Part shown: positions 1 to 7,082 of the stretch, one piece after another
How positions within the stretch are numbered: position 1 is the first letter of the stretch
How the letters are laid out: every line of letters begins with the position of its first letter
Assembly: GCA_035290085.1 (NCBI GenBank)
Contig: DATDVK010000076.1
Location: 1-11,202 of the forward strand
DNA length: 11,202 nucleotides
From: GWB1-54-5 sp035290085
GTDB taxonomy: Bacteria; Patescibacteriota; Gracilibacteria; Peribacterales; Peribacteraceae
Direction: 5' to 3'
The notes under the pieces: model-generated
Seen by the model: the letters and a program-made list of their open reading frames with translations, nothing else
Databases searched by the model: none
What the model was told of the DNA's origin: nothing
Program-made: the position numbers and the translations under genes

Positions 1-215
1 AACTCGCAGAGCTCACGGGCTCCGAAGCACTCAAGATGCAGGAAATGACTTCAGAACAGCCTGCAGAAGGAGCCGCCCCGGACAAGAAGACCACCGCAGG
101 GAAAGAAGTTGCAGACGAAAAACCTGAGAAAGAAAAAGAAGCAGGCGGAGAACCAGAGGCAACAAAGGAGAAAGAGGATACTGATGAGACAAAGGAGGAT
201 GGAAAGAAAGAATAA
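1..215 (+). CDS. 3' end of an unidentified gene with a Lys/Glu-rich tail (partial)
   Basis: The third forward frame is open from the left edge and ends in TAA at 213-215, giving the last 70 residues of a protein that starts outside the window. The first dozen residues (LAELTGSEALKMQEM) look like the end of a folded domain. The rest is a low-complexity tail dominated by Lys, Glu, Asp, Ala, Pro and Thr, with no hydrophobic segment. Such disordered charged tails occur on many cytoplasmic proteins, including some ribosomal and chaperone proteins, but nothing here identifies the family. The next gene on the same strand starts 52 bases after the stop, with a strong hairpin in the gap. Coding is supported by the open frame and the coherent composition. 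The function is unknown. Confidence 0.6.
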   Translation, partial: LAELTGSEALKMQEMTSEQPAEGAAPDKKTTAGKEVADEKPEKEKEAGGEPEATKEKEDTDETKEDGKKE

Positions 216-236
216 TTCGACAAGAAATACCATGTC

Positions 237-264
237 CCGATGGTAGCGAGAGCGCTACCATCGG
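237..264 (+). promoter_or_regulatory. Perfect 12-bp hairpin directly before the exonuclease start codon
   Basis: Bases 237-248 are the exact reverse complement of 253-264, with the four-base loop AGAG at 249-252. Only three bases (TTC) separate the stem from the ATG at 268. There is no U-rich run after the stem, so it is a poor intrinsic terminator for the upstream gene. The stem fills the space where a ribosome-binding site would lie. It could be a translational control element, a processing site or a weak terminator; the sequence alone does not decide. An AATAAT at 211-216 could serve as a -10 box that puts the hairpin in a short leader, but it has no good -35. Confidence 0.6.
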
Positions 265-267
265 TTC

Positions 268-2538
268 ATGCAACTTCCGGGTATCCCCCTTGTTGTTCTC
301 GACACGGAAACGACCGGCCTTCTCCCCCGCGTGAACAGGATCATTGAATTTGCATCCGTCTTGCTGAGGGACGGAGTGGTGCAGGATGAATATGAACAGC
401 TCATTTTTGTGGAAGAAGCGATTCCGCCGCATGTAGAAGTACTTACGCGCATCAAAACAGCAGACCTCCAGGGAATGCCACGATTAGAGGATGTGCGCGG
501 AGATATATTGAAGCACATTGACAAAGATGCCATCATCGTCGGGCAAAACATCACCTATGACATGGAAATGCTCAAGGGAGAAGGAATCGACATTAGCGAC
601 CGCCCATGGATTGACACTTCCATGCTCGCTTCGCTCGTATTCCCAGAGTTCGAGAGTTACTCGCTCGGGTACATGAGTACCATCCTCTCACTGAACCATG
701 AACCAATGCACCGCGCACTCGGTGATGTGCACGCCACAGTGGAACTCTTGAGCAGATGCTGGGAACGCATGCTCATGCTACCCAGAGAACTGCAGATGCA
801 GGCACAGGATATTATGCGGAGAGCGCCAGAAGGATACAGACGCTTCTTCGAGGCACTGCCCGCTCCCCACACAGACACCAAACCAGTGTGGTTGCACATG
901 GGAACAGATACAACCCCTGGGAACGGCAATGCTATCCATGGCGTCACTCTCACTAAACCAAACGGCAGCGTGGCGCTTCTGGAAGAACCAGCATCTCCAG
1001 GAGTATTAGAGATAGTGATGCATGCTGCAGTAGCAGACAGCAACACTGTCCACTGGCTCGCGGTGAAAAACCTCGAAATGACCACAAAGAAACTCACATT
1101 ACCGGAGGGTGTACGCATTTTGTTCCCGCCGTACCTCCTCCTGGACCCCGAGGCCGGAACAAAGTTTATCCACCAGGAATCCTTCACGGCAAATGAGGCA
1201 ACACTTGCCCTTAAGCTACTCTGGTACACACCAAAAACCCAGAGTGACCTCCCATTGCACGGTGATGAAGTGACTGTATGGAATGGCAAACTCGCCTGTA
1301 CGGAAGAGTCTGCGGCGTACACCGGGCAGTTTTTAAATCCCCCAGGTGTCCTCCTGCTGGATCACCGCCAGCTTCTCTCTTTCATCGCAGACCCAAAACA
1401 TACAGGACACAATGCGCTCACGACACAGGCACATATCGTCATTGACGATGCTTCTATGTTGGAAGACACCGCTACGAAAGCATACGAGTGGTACTGCCCG
1501 CTCCCGCATCTTCGTGCAGCCGCAGAGGGAAACGAAATACTCACAAAACTTGCGGATATAACCGAACTCTGGGCTGAACGGACAAGAGGCAACCAGGATC
1601 TCCACTACCTCACAGTGAACGACCTTCAGAATCCTGACGTGCGGGGCATGCGTGACCTGCTTGATGAGGCACTGCAGAACCCCGACCTCCCGCGGCTCGC
1701 TCTGCGTTACCTCTCTCACCTGCAGCAGATCCTCCGCCCAGAGAACCTCAAAGACCGCATTGTGTACATTGAGCTGCGCTACAGCGGAGATTTGCACATC
1801 CATTCAGCACCCGAACAAATCGGTATCTTCCTCCAGCGCCATCTCTACGATGTCTTTCCTACCACGCTTCTTGTGCCACCCGGCAGTGCCAACACCCTGA
1901 AAGAGGTGCTCCCTGCAGGGACCAAAACAGCCATGCAACCAGCTATTCAGGCTGCGATTCCCTTCGAGATTTTGTACCCCGAACATCTGAATCTCAACGA
2001 ACTCATCACCACCACCCCTGAAGGAAAAACTATTGTTCTCATGAGCAGCAAACGAAGTATTGATGATGTGTATATTAAACATGCTGAAGCGCTGGAAAAA
2101 CGCGGCATTTCCCTCATCTGCCAGGGCCTGTGTGGGGGAGCTGGACGGATGCGAGCCAATTTTATTGCCGCCCAAAGCCCTGCACTCTGGTTCCTGACAC
2201 CATGGGCGTTTGAAGGAATTACACTCCCAGCCAATACCGCAGATCGGTTGGTTCTGTTCAGTCTCCCCTTCGATCACCCTTCTCATGCCGTTCTCAGCAA
2301 ACGTGCCGAACACTACCAAAATGCCTTTATGCAGTACTCGCTCGCGCGGCTGCAGCATAGGCTCTTCCGGCTGCTCCGGGCTTTCAGCGGATACTGCAAA
2401 GAAGGAGCAGAGGTGCTCATACTCGATGACAGATTGCACACCAAAAGCTACGGAAAAGATATCCTTGCGTACCTCTCTCAATTTAGAAGTGATGCAGGAA
2501 CTGATTCGTCTCGCCCTGCCCAGGCCACTCTTTTTTAA
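268..2538 (+). CDS. DnaQ-like DEDDh 3'-5' exonuclease fused to a degenerate DinG-like helicase module
   Basis: This is a 756-aa protein. Residues 8-170 are a DnaQ-type exonuclease with all catalytic residues visible: D12 and E14 in DTETTG (Exo I), D98 in NITYD (Exo II), and H148 and D153 in HRALGD (Exo III). Residues of roughly 185-740 follow the layout of DinG/XPD-like helicases, as in the DinG exonuclease-helicase fusions of Firmicutes. The Walker A position (about 239-247) reads EEPASPGVL, with no GxGK[ST]. DEAH is DDAS at 393-396. Motif IV is GKTIVLMSS (586-594), motif V is WAFEGITLP (646-654), and motif VI (QGxGRxxR) is HRLFRLLR (697-704). No Fe-S cysteine set is seen. ATPase and helicase activity are therefore probably lost, leaving an exonuclease with a DNA-binding scaffold. 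ATG 268 is the only plausible start: TAG at 244-246 blocks upstream extension, and no alternative start precedes the DTET motif. The exonuclease call is firm; the helicase homology is read by eye. Confidence 0.88.
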   Translation: MQLPGIPLVVLDTETTGLLPRVNRIIEFASVLLRDGVVQDEYEQLIFVEEAIPPHVEVLTRIKTADLQGMPRLEDVRGDILKHIDKDAIIVGQNITYDMEMLKGEGIDISDRPWIDTSMLASLVFPEFESYSLGYMSTILSLNHEPMHRALGDVHATVELLSRCWERMLMLPRELQMQAQDIMRRAPEGYRRFFEALPAPHTDTKPVWLHMGTDTTPGNGNAIHGVTLTKPNGSVALLEEPASPGVLEIVMHAAVADSNTVHWLAVKNLEMTTKKLTLPEGVRILFPPYLLLDPEAGTKFIHQESFTANEATLALKLLWYTPKTQSDLPLHGDEVTVWNGKLACTEESAAYTGQFLNPPGVLLLDHRQLLSFIADPKHTGHNALTTQAHIVIDDASMLEDTATKAYEWYCPLPHLRAAAEGNEILTKLADITELWAERTRGNQDLHYLTVNDLQNPDVRGMRDLLDEALQNPDLPRLALRYLSHLQQILRPENLKDRIVYIELRYSGDLHIHSAPEQIGIFLQRHLYDVFPTTLLVPPGSANTLKEVLPAGTKTAMQPAIQAAIPFEILYPEHLNLNELITTTPEGKTIVLMSSKRSIDDVYIKHAEALEKRGISLICQGLCGGAGRMRANFIAAQSPALWFLTPWAFEGITLPANTADRLVLFSLPFDHPSHAVLSKRAEHYQNAFMQYSLARLQHRLFRLLRAFSGYCKEGAEVLILDDRLHTKSYGKDILAYLSQFRSDAGTDSSRPAQATLF

Positions 2539-2562
2539 ACAGTGCATTTTGCTCCGGATGCC

Positions 2563-2598
2563 GCCTGAGGACGAACCGCCCGAATGGGCAGAACAGGC
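2563..2598. terminator. Weak nested stem between convergent genes
   Basis: In the 63-bp gap between the convergent stops at 2538 and 2602, gcctg (2563-2567) pairs with caggc (2594-2598), and gccc (2578-2581) pairs with gggc (2586-2589). There is no T-run on either side. It may help end transcription in both directions, but it is weak. Confidence 0.25.
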
Positions 2599-2601
2599 AA
2601 A

Positions 2602-2949
2602 TTACCGTCCCTTCGGGGGGGTGCACATGATCCCATTGTCCTCACCCCAGTCATTACATCCCGGGAGAGGCTCGCACTGAGTGGCTATTCCATTGGTGTA
2701 GAGAATGTACCGCGCCGTTTCCTGATTGCACTGCACAACACACTCATGCGGCCCCAGTAATTCGCCGTCGTACTCATATTCCACAACGATCGGCTCACCT
2801 GTGCATAGATCCCCATCATGGGGATAGATGGGCGTCCTCACTCTTCCCTTTGGCATGGTTACCGCCTGGTAACCCACAAAGAGCAAAAGTGCCACAAGCA
2901 CGAAACCAGACCAGGAGATTTTTTTCTTCCACTGCTGCATCATGTACAT
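2602..2949 (-). CDS. Small membrane-anchored six-cysteine protein, function unknown
   Basis: From ATG 2949 the protein has 115 residues: a short basic N-terminus (QQWKKK), one hydrophobic helix at about 12-29 (a membrane anchor or uncleaved signal), then about 85 polar residues predicted outside the membrane. Six cysteines at 49, 70, 74, 92, 98 and 109 would allow three disulfides, and Pro/Gly/Asn are frequent between them. I recognise no family. The gene starts 13 bases after the TGA of the sugar transferase on the same strand, so the two are probably co-transcribed and perhaps translationally coupled. An in-frame GTG at 2958, eight bases after the gagaa at the end of the upstream gene, is a possible alternative start that adds three residues; ATGs at 2943 and 2940 are shorter options. 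A role in surface glycan assembly is only suggested by this neighbour. Confidence 0.65.
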   Translation of the reverse strand: MYMMQQWKKKISWSGFVLVALLLFVGYQAVTMPKGRVRTPIYPHDGDLCTGEPIVVEYEYDGELLGPHECVVQCNQETARYILYTNGIATQCEPLPGCNDWGEDNGIMCTPPKGR

Positions 2950-2962
2950 ACTATACACACAT

Positions 2963-4357
2963 TCATTTCTCGCAAGACCGCAAACTCACAACGAACGGTG
3001 TCCGCCAGAGAATCCAGAGATCCAGTAGAAGCGACCACTCCTCTATGTACTGGAGATCGTACTGCACTTCATCCTCAAACTTGAGGTAGCTGCGCCCAGA
3101 AACCTGTGCCAAACCAGTGATTCCTGGCTTCACGGCGAACACCCGGCGCTGATGGCTTGCATAGCGATCCACCTCCTCCGGAAGATGCGGCCGGGGCCCC
3201 ACAAGGGACATATGTCCCATGAGCACGTTGAGGAGCTGCGGCAGTTCATCCAGATCAAACCTGCGGAGCAGCCGGCCAATGGGCGTGACACGCGGGTCTT
3301 GGCTCATTTTGAACAGCGGGCCATCACACCGTTCGTTCTGGGGAAGAAGCTCATTTTTCTTTGTTTCCGCATCCCGCACCATGGATCTGAACTTCAGCAC
3401 CGGGATACGCCTTACTGCGTGCTCGCCCACTCTCCAAGAGACGAAGAATACCGGCCATCCGCTGTTCACAATGATGAGAATAGCAAGAAGGAGAAAGAAG
3501 GGGGAGAGCAGAATGAGCAGGAGGAAACTCACAACAAAATCGAAGAGACGCTTGATGACACGTCCCCAACCGTCCAATGGAGTGGGCTGGAAACGCATCA
3601 TGGGAAAAAGACCAAGCCGCTCCACAACAAGCTGATGGGGGACATCGGCAAACACGGGGGGAAGAAACGCGTACCCGATGTGCTGGGATCGGCAGTAATC
3701 AATGAGTGCAGCTGTTTCCGGACCTCGTGGATTGGGGTCAGTCTGTACTACAAGATCAATGAGGTGTTCTTCCCTCAGCTTCCGGAGAGAGAGAAGATCC
3801 TGCAAATGCCCCAGATACCGGTATCGTACGTCTCTCTCAAATACCTCTCTCGCCCCCTGTGCAATGGGATGTACTCCGAGAGATGCCACAAGCCGTACAC
3901 CGATACCAGCACGAAGGAATGCCCGCTGCAGAAGTACCACTGCGCTCCGTGCCGCAAGGACGAAAAAAACAATGAAAAAGGTCGCATGCATCAGCAGCAC
4001 ACGCGAGTAGAACAGCTGCTTGCGGACGAGGAAATACCAGCCCACAACCGCAACAAGCCACAGTGCCCCTGCGATGATAATATCGCCGATTTCCACCCAC
4101 GCACTGCGTGTAGAACGAAGCGCGTAGAGACGGAGGCAAGCTGCAATGATGAGAAAGAGACCCACCCCCGGGAGCACAAACGAATCGAAAAAGAACTCCA
4201 CGGGCGGGAGAGTACTTGGCGGCTCAAGAAATTGTATGCGAGGGATGAGATCCATACTTGCCTCGCGCAGGCGATAGCTTAAGAGGAGTGCAGCCATCAC
4301 TGCGAGGGCATCCAAAGGAATGCGCAGTAACCCGAAAAGCACTTCTGATCTCTTCAT
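2963..4357 (-). CDS. Polyprenyl-phosphate sugar-1-phosphate transferase (WbaP/ExoY-like family)
   Basis: The family transfers a sugar-1-phosphate from a nucleotide sugar to undecaprenyl phosphate on the inner membrane face, the first step of capsule, exopolysaccharide or glycan assembly. From ATG 4357 it has 464 residues, a normal length for the WbaP-like type. There are about four membrane helices in the N-terminal third (near 8-27, 62-80, 92-110, 120-140), then a Rossmann-like soluble region (about 150-255), then the catalytic bacterial sugar transferase domain from about 268. Landmarks are KRLFDF with its following re-entrant helix (269-294), LKFRSM (321-326), RVTPIGRLLRRFDLDELPQ with the Asp-Glu dyad D370/E371, MSLVGPRP (383-390) and KPGITGLAQVSGR (410-422). 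A TTG at 4399 would add 14 residues but is less likely than ATG. The sugar specificity cannot be read. A Cys-rich small protein follows closely; a histidine kinase is divergent. Confidence 0.93.
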   Translation of the reverse strand: MKRSEVLFGLLRIPLDALAVMAALLLSYRLREASMDLIPRIQFLEPPSTLPPVEFFFDSFVLPGVGLFLIIAACLRLYALRSTRSAWVEIGDIIIAGALWLVAVVGWYFLVRKQLFYSRVLLMHATFFIVFFVLAARSAVVLLQRAFLRAGIGVRLVASLGVHPIAQGAREVFERDVRYRYLGHLQDLLSLRKLREEHLIDLVVQTDPNPRGPETAALIDYCRSQHIGYAFLPPVFADVPHQLVVERLGLFPMMRFQPTPLDGWGRVIKRLFDFVVSFLLLILLSPFFLLLAILIIVNSGWPVFFVSWRVGEHAVRRIPVLKFRSMVRDAETKKNELLPQNERCDGPLFKMSQDPRVTPIGRLLRRFDLDELPQLLNVLMGHMSLVGPRPHLPEEVDRYASHQRRVFAVKPGITGLAQVSGRSYLKFEDEVQYDLQYIEEWSLLLDLWILWRTPFVVSLRSCEK

Positions 4358-4365
4358 GAGACAGT

Positions 4366-4371
4366 ATTGTA
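4366..4371 (-). promoter_or_regulatory. Possible -10 box (TACAAT) of the sugar transferase
   Basis: TACAAT on the minus strand ends eight bases before ATG 4357, so transcription would begin about two bases before the start codon, giving a nearly leaderless mRNA. No convincing -35 hexamer is seen 16-18 bases upstream. The call is tentative. Confidence 0.35.
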
Positions 4372-4441
4372 CACTAGTAATAAGGCCTGGAGCGCCCAAT
4401 GCACAGCAGAAGAAGCTGGGAGTGCAATAATATAAATATTA

Positions 4442-4450
4442 TGGTATAAT
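4442..4450 (+). promoter_or_regulatory. Extended -10 promoter (TGGTATAAT) of the PAS histidine kinase
   Basis: TG at 4442-4443 plus TATAAT at 4445-4450 is a perfect extended -10 element. The predicted start of transcription, near 4457, leaves a leader of about seven bases before ATG 4464, too short for a Shine-Dalgarno site. The -35 position (4422-4427, GTGCAA) matches consensus at only three bases, which is common with extended -10 promoters. The surrounding 30 bp are strongly AT-rich. Confidence 0.6.
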
Positions 4451-4463
4451 AATACATATTCGT

Positions 4464-5834
4464 ATGCCTAAACAGGAGAGAAAAAATGGGGGAAAACTCG
4501 CTGAGATTTCAGGTGTGCTCCCTAAACATAAACTCGGGCCCTTTGTCCCACAGAAGCAATCGACACTCTTCCTTGCGCTCATTTGCGCCATGGTTTCAGC
4601 CCTGTATATCTGGGGGTACGCCCACAGAGAACTCACTTCTGCCACACAGACAGTGACTGTTTTTCTCGCACTCTCTGTAGGAGTGATGGGAGGGTCATTA
4701 CTTGTGGGGATTCTCTACGCTCTCCTTCGGGGAGAGAGGATCAAGGACGAGACTGATTTCTATGAAGCACTCCTGAATGCCCAGAGTGATTTAGGAGAAG
4801 GCCTCATCATTATGGAAGAAGACCGGATTATCTATGCGAACGACGCATGCCACATCATTTCCGGCTACACCTCAGAGGAATTTTCTGCCATGCCTTCTTT
4901 CCTCCTCTTAGTCGTACCTGAACAGCGTGCAACACTCGCTGAGCGCTTACACAAACGCATACAGGGGGAAGTAGTGGACGAACAGTACGAAACGGCAATA
5001 CTCCACAAGGATGGCAGACGAGTGGATTTGGAAATATCGATTAAGAGATTTAATGTGAAAAATGCCGTGCGCCTCGTTGTTATTGCCCGTGACATTTCCG
5101 AGCGCAAGAAGATTGAAAACGCAAAGAGTGAGTTCGTCTCATGGGTTTCACACCAGCTGCGCACACCTCTGACAGCATCCAACTTCCTTGCTGAGATGCT
5201 CCTCGCAGGAGACGACGGCAAACTGACTATTGAACAAATGCGCTCCATTGAGAAGATCTATGACGCAAACCAGCGCATGATCAGTCTCATCAATTCACTC
5301 CTGAATGTCGCCCGTATTGAATTAGGTACTCTGGTTGTTGAATGTTCTCCTACGAATCTTGCCGAAATCAGCAACAGCGTTCTCGATGTATTGCGATCGC
5401 AGATTGAGGCAAAAGACCTCAATGTGCAGAGGATATACGACAGAGAAATGCCACTTGTAAACACAGATCCGAACCTCGTGCGCATGATCTTCCAGAACCT
5501 GCTCTCCAATGCCGTGAAGTACACGAATAAGGGGGACATTACCGTGAGTATAAAGCGCAGTGCACAGAACGTGCTCATCAGCATCACAGACACAGGTATG
5601 GGCATACCGAAGAGAGACCAGGAAAATATCTTTGGGAAACTCTTCAGAGCAACGAATGTTGTGGCGAAGGAGATAGAGGGGACAGGTCTTGGCCTCTACA
5701 TCATCAAAGCCATCGTGGAACTGTTTGAAGGGGGAATTTGGTTCGACTCTGAGGAGGAGAAAGGCACAACATTTTACATCTCCCTTCCGCTTAAGCAGAA
5801 GTGTTGCTCGCTCCGGGAACCAAGCTTCCTCTAG
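4464..5834 (+). CDS. Membrane-bound PAS sensor histidine kinase, orphan
   Basis: The 456-aa protein has two membrane helices near 34-52 and 64-88 with almost no external loop, so it probably senses a cytoplasmic or membrane signal. A PAS domain spans about 95-215 (GLIIMEEDRIIYANDACHII near its start, then the typical ending VIARDISERKK). The HisKA H-box is SHQLRTPL with phospho-acceptor H230. The HATPase domain has an N-box around NLLSNAVKYT (345-354), a G1 box DTGMGIP (376-382) and a G2 box GTGLGLYI (406-413). All catalytic motifs are intact. No response regulator is adjacent, so its partner must be elsewhere. The kinase core closely resembles that of the kinase at 7880-10138 (shared KSEF, SHQLRTPL, VKYT, RDQ/GDQ and LFRA elements), suggesting paralogues. 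Its TAG lies four bases from the stop of the convergent gene. Confidence 0.95.
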   Translation: MPKQERKNGGKLAEISGVLPKHKLGPFVPQKQSTLFLALICAMVSALYIWGYAHRELTSATQTVTVFLALSVGVMGGSLLVGILYALLRGERIKDETDFYEALLNAQSDLGEGLIIMEEDRIIYANDACHIISGYTSEEFSAMPSFLLLVVPEQRATLAERLHKRIQGEVVDEQYETAILHKDGRRVDLEISIKRFNVKNAVRLVVIARDISERKKIENAKSEFVSWVSHQLRTPLTASNFLAEMLLAGDDGKLTIEQMRSIEKIYDANQRMISLINSLLNVARIELGTLVVECSPTNLAEISNSVLDVLRSQIEAKDLNVQRIYDREMPLVNTDPNLVRMIFQNLLSNAVKYTNKGDITVSIKRSAQNVLISITDTGMGIPKRDQENIFGKLFRATNVVAKEIEGTGLGLYIIKAIVELFEGGIWFDSEEEKGTTFYISLPLKQKCCSLREPSFL

Positions 5835-5838
5835 AACT

Positions 5839-6378
5839 CTAGGAGCCCGGAACGGTCATGCGCTGCAGGCGGTAATAGCAGCGGGCACGCCGCGTTCCAA
5901 TGGTAGTGAGGCACGGGTTACGTTCTGGCTCCAGCCGGACTTCCCCTAGCCTGCTGCGCCTGCTGCTCGGAAGATACTCATCGCTCTTCCCTTCTCTTGC
6001 GCCGGGCGCTTTTCTCACCGGCGCAATACGCTCGTATGTATCCATCATTTCCTCTCCCTTGCGTTCCATGAAACGATCTTGGTTCTGTTGTTCCATCAGC
6101 CTCGCGCGCCGTTGTTCAGCGCTCAGATTCTCCAATGTGCGCTGCTGCTGGATCGCACGGTGCTCCATGCGATAGTCCAAAAAAGTGCTGGAATCCGATG
6201 CCTGGCGACCACGCGCTCTCTTGCGCAGCTGCCTTCGTGTAGGACGAAAATCGGTATTGCCTACTCTCTCTACTTGGGTGGTGTCTTGAGCAGTATCGGG
6301 AGGAATGCCCTGGGCTGACATGAGAAAGGGCGTGGTGCCGAGGGCCAGCCCAAGAAGAACAGCAACGAACCGGCGCAT
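5839..6378 (-). CDS. Secreted, charged protein with two C-terminal cysteines, function unknown
   Basis: From ATG 6378 the protein has 179 residues. It begins MRRF, then a hydrophobic run to about residue 20 and a likely signal-peptidase site near MSAQG. The mature part is very rich in Arg, Gln and Glu. Residues of roughly 55-115 are almost all polar and probably form a long helix or coiled coil. The last 30 residues hold two cysteines (156 and 167) in NPCLTTIGTRRARCYYRLQ, which may form a disulfide-closed end. I recognise no family. A TTG at 6399 could add seven residues but is less likely. The bases before ATG are pyrimidine-rich (cccctcctaacc), so there is no Shine-Dalgarno site. TAGAAT on the minus strand at 6410-6405 is a possible -10 box. 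Its stop faces the kinase stop with four bases between. Confidence 0.72.
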   Translation of the reverse strand: MRRFVAVLLGLALGTTPFLMSAQGIPPDTAQDTTQVERVGNTDFRPTRRQLRKRARGRQASDSSTFLDYRMEHRAIQQQRTLENLSAEQRRARLMEQQNQDRFMERKGEEMMDTYERIAPVRKAPGAREGKSDEYLPSSRRSRLGEVRLEPERNPCLTTIGTRRARCYYRLQRMTVPGS

Positions 6379-6404
6379 GGTTAGGAGGGGAAAGGGCAAC
6401 TCAC

Positions 6405-6410
6405 ATTCTA
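6405..6410 (-). promoter_or_regulatory. Possible -10 box (TAGAAT) of the secreted protein gene
   Basis: TAGAAT matches TATAAT at five of six positions and would start transcription about 20 bases before ATG 6378. No good -35 is visible, so confidence is low. Confidence 0.3.
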
Positions 6411-6472
6411 CTAATTACTTGTTCCGATGGCATATCTCTTTTCCGTAACACTGACTCCTCTCCCAAGTGAAC

Positions 6473-6799
6473 TTACATCTCCACAAGCACTATGCTCACC
6501 GCTGCGAGGAAAATCCCCACTTTGTTCAGGAAAGAAAGATCTTCATGAAAGAAAACTGCACCAACGAATACCGCGCCAAAAAGACTGAGAAGCACAAACA
6601 CAGTAATCGCCTGCGAGAGAGTTTCATGTTTGAGAGTGAAAGCCCAAAAAACTGAACCCACAAAATACATCAGCAGCCCGAACCCCAGGACGAACATGCC
6701 GTCGCCCAGTGCCCATTTTTTGAAGAAGAAATCTCCCACAAGCTCGCTTATGACCGCCAAGCACATCAGGGCCAGAAAGATGATTCTTGCAGAGTGCAT
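6473..6799 (-). CDS. SMR-like (EmrE-type fold) four-helix membrane protein
   Basis: The 108-aa protein has four hydrophobic helices (about 5-22, 33-54, 61-84, 91-107), the size and layout of the small multidrug resistance family within the drug/metabolite transporter superfamily. Those proteins work as dimers exchanging cations or metabolites for protons. E19 in the first helix (ISELVG) aligns with the essential E14 of EmrE (LAEVIG), and FW (51-52) aligns with EmrE FW before the second loop. On this gapless alignment, EmrE Y60 and W63, which bind aromatic drugs, become V67 and L70, so a typical drug-efflux role is doubtful. Lipid-linked sugar or small-metabolite transport is an alternative seen in related DMT proteins. 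ATG 6799 has no Shine-Dalgarno site; a TATTCT at 6811-6806 would make the transcript leaderless. Confidence 0.8.
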   Translation of the reverse strand: MHSARIIFLALMCLAVISELVGDFFFKKWALGDGMFVLGFGLLMYFVGSVFWAFTLKHETLSQAITVFVLLSLFGAVFVGAVFFHEDLSFLNKVGIFLAAVSIVLVEM

Positions 6800-6894
6800 A
6801 GAAGTAGAATACCGGAAAGTAGTACAGCGAACACCTCGGCGTAGCCCACATGCTCCTATGGAACGCTCGCTTGGGAACAGATAGTATCTCTGTA

Positions 6895-6935
6895 TTGTCC
6901 TTCTTTGTCCGCTTGCAGCGGACTACGGAGGACAA
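6895..6935. repeat. Two-step nested palindrome, likely dispersed repeat element
   Basis: The outer stem ttgtcct (6895-6901) pairs with aggacaa (6929-6935). The inner stem gtccgct (6907-6913) pairs with agcggac (6917-6923) around a three-base loop. A five-base internal loop separates the two. It forms a similar hairpin on both strands and lies between genes. The repeat identity is inferred from its form, since only one copy is in the window. Confidence 0.5.
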
Positions 6936-7082
6936 CGGATCTTCGGTCTCGCACTACGCCCTATACCGAAAACCGAACTTGGCGGCTGCCCGGCTTCGCT
7001 GCGCTATGCCGTGGCATCCGGCTTTAAGGCAACCATCGCGGCGTAGTCTCGGCGTCGCGAAGCGACGACGGACGGAGCCGGA

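Noticed and set aside
237..264. Ordinary intrinsic terminator of the upstream gene
   Set aside because: The stem is strong but no U-run follows; kept as a hairpin of unknown role instead.
657..1322. 221-aa minus-strand frame inside the exonuclease fusion gene
   Set aside because: Antisense shadow of a gene with intact DEDDh motifs.
2963..2965. Possible recoding of TGA (code 25, as in Gracilibacteria)
   Set aside because: The long frames contain no in-frame TGA, and the transferase ends naturally at this TGA after a complete domain; the standard code fits.
3152..4282. 376-aa open frame on the plus strand
   Set aside because: It lies entirely antisense to the sugar transferase, has no recognisable domain and has the Cys/His/Lys-rich composition of an antisense frame.
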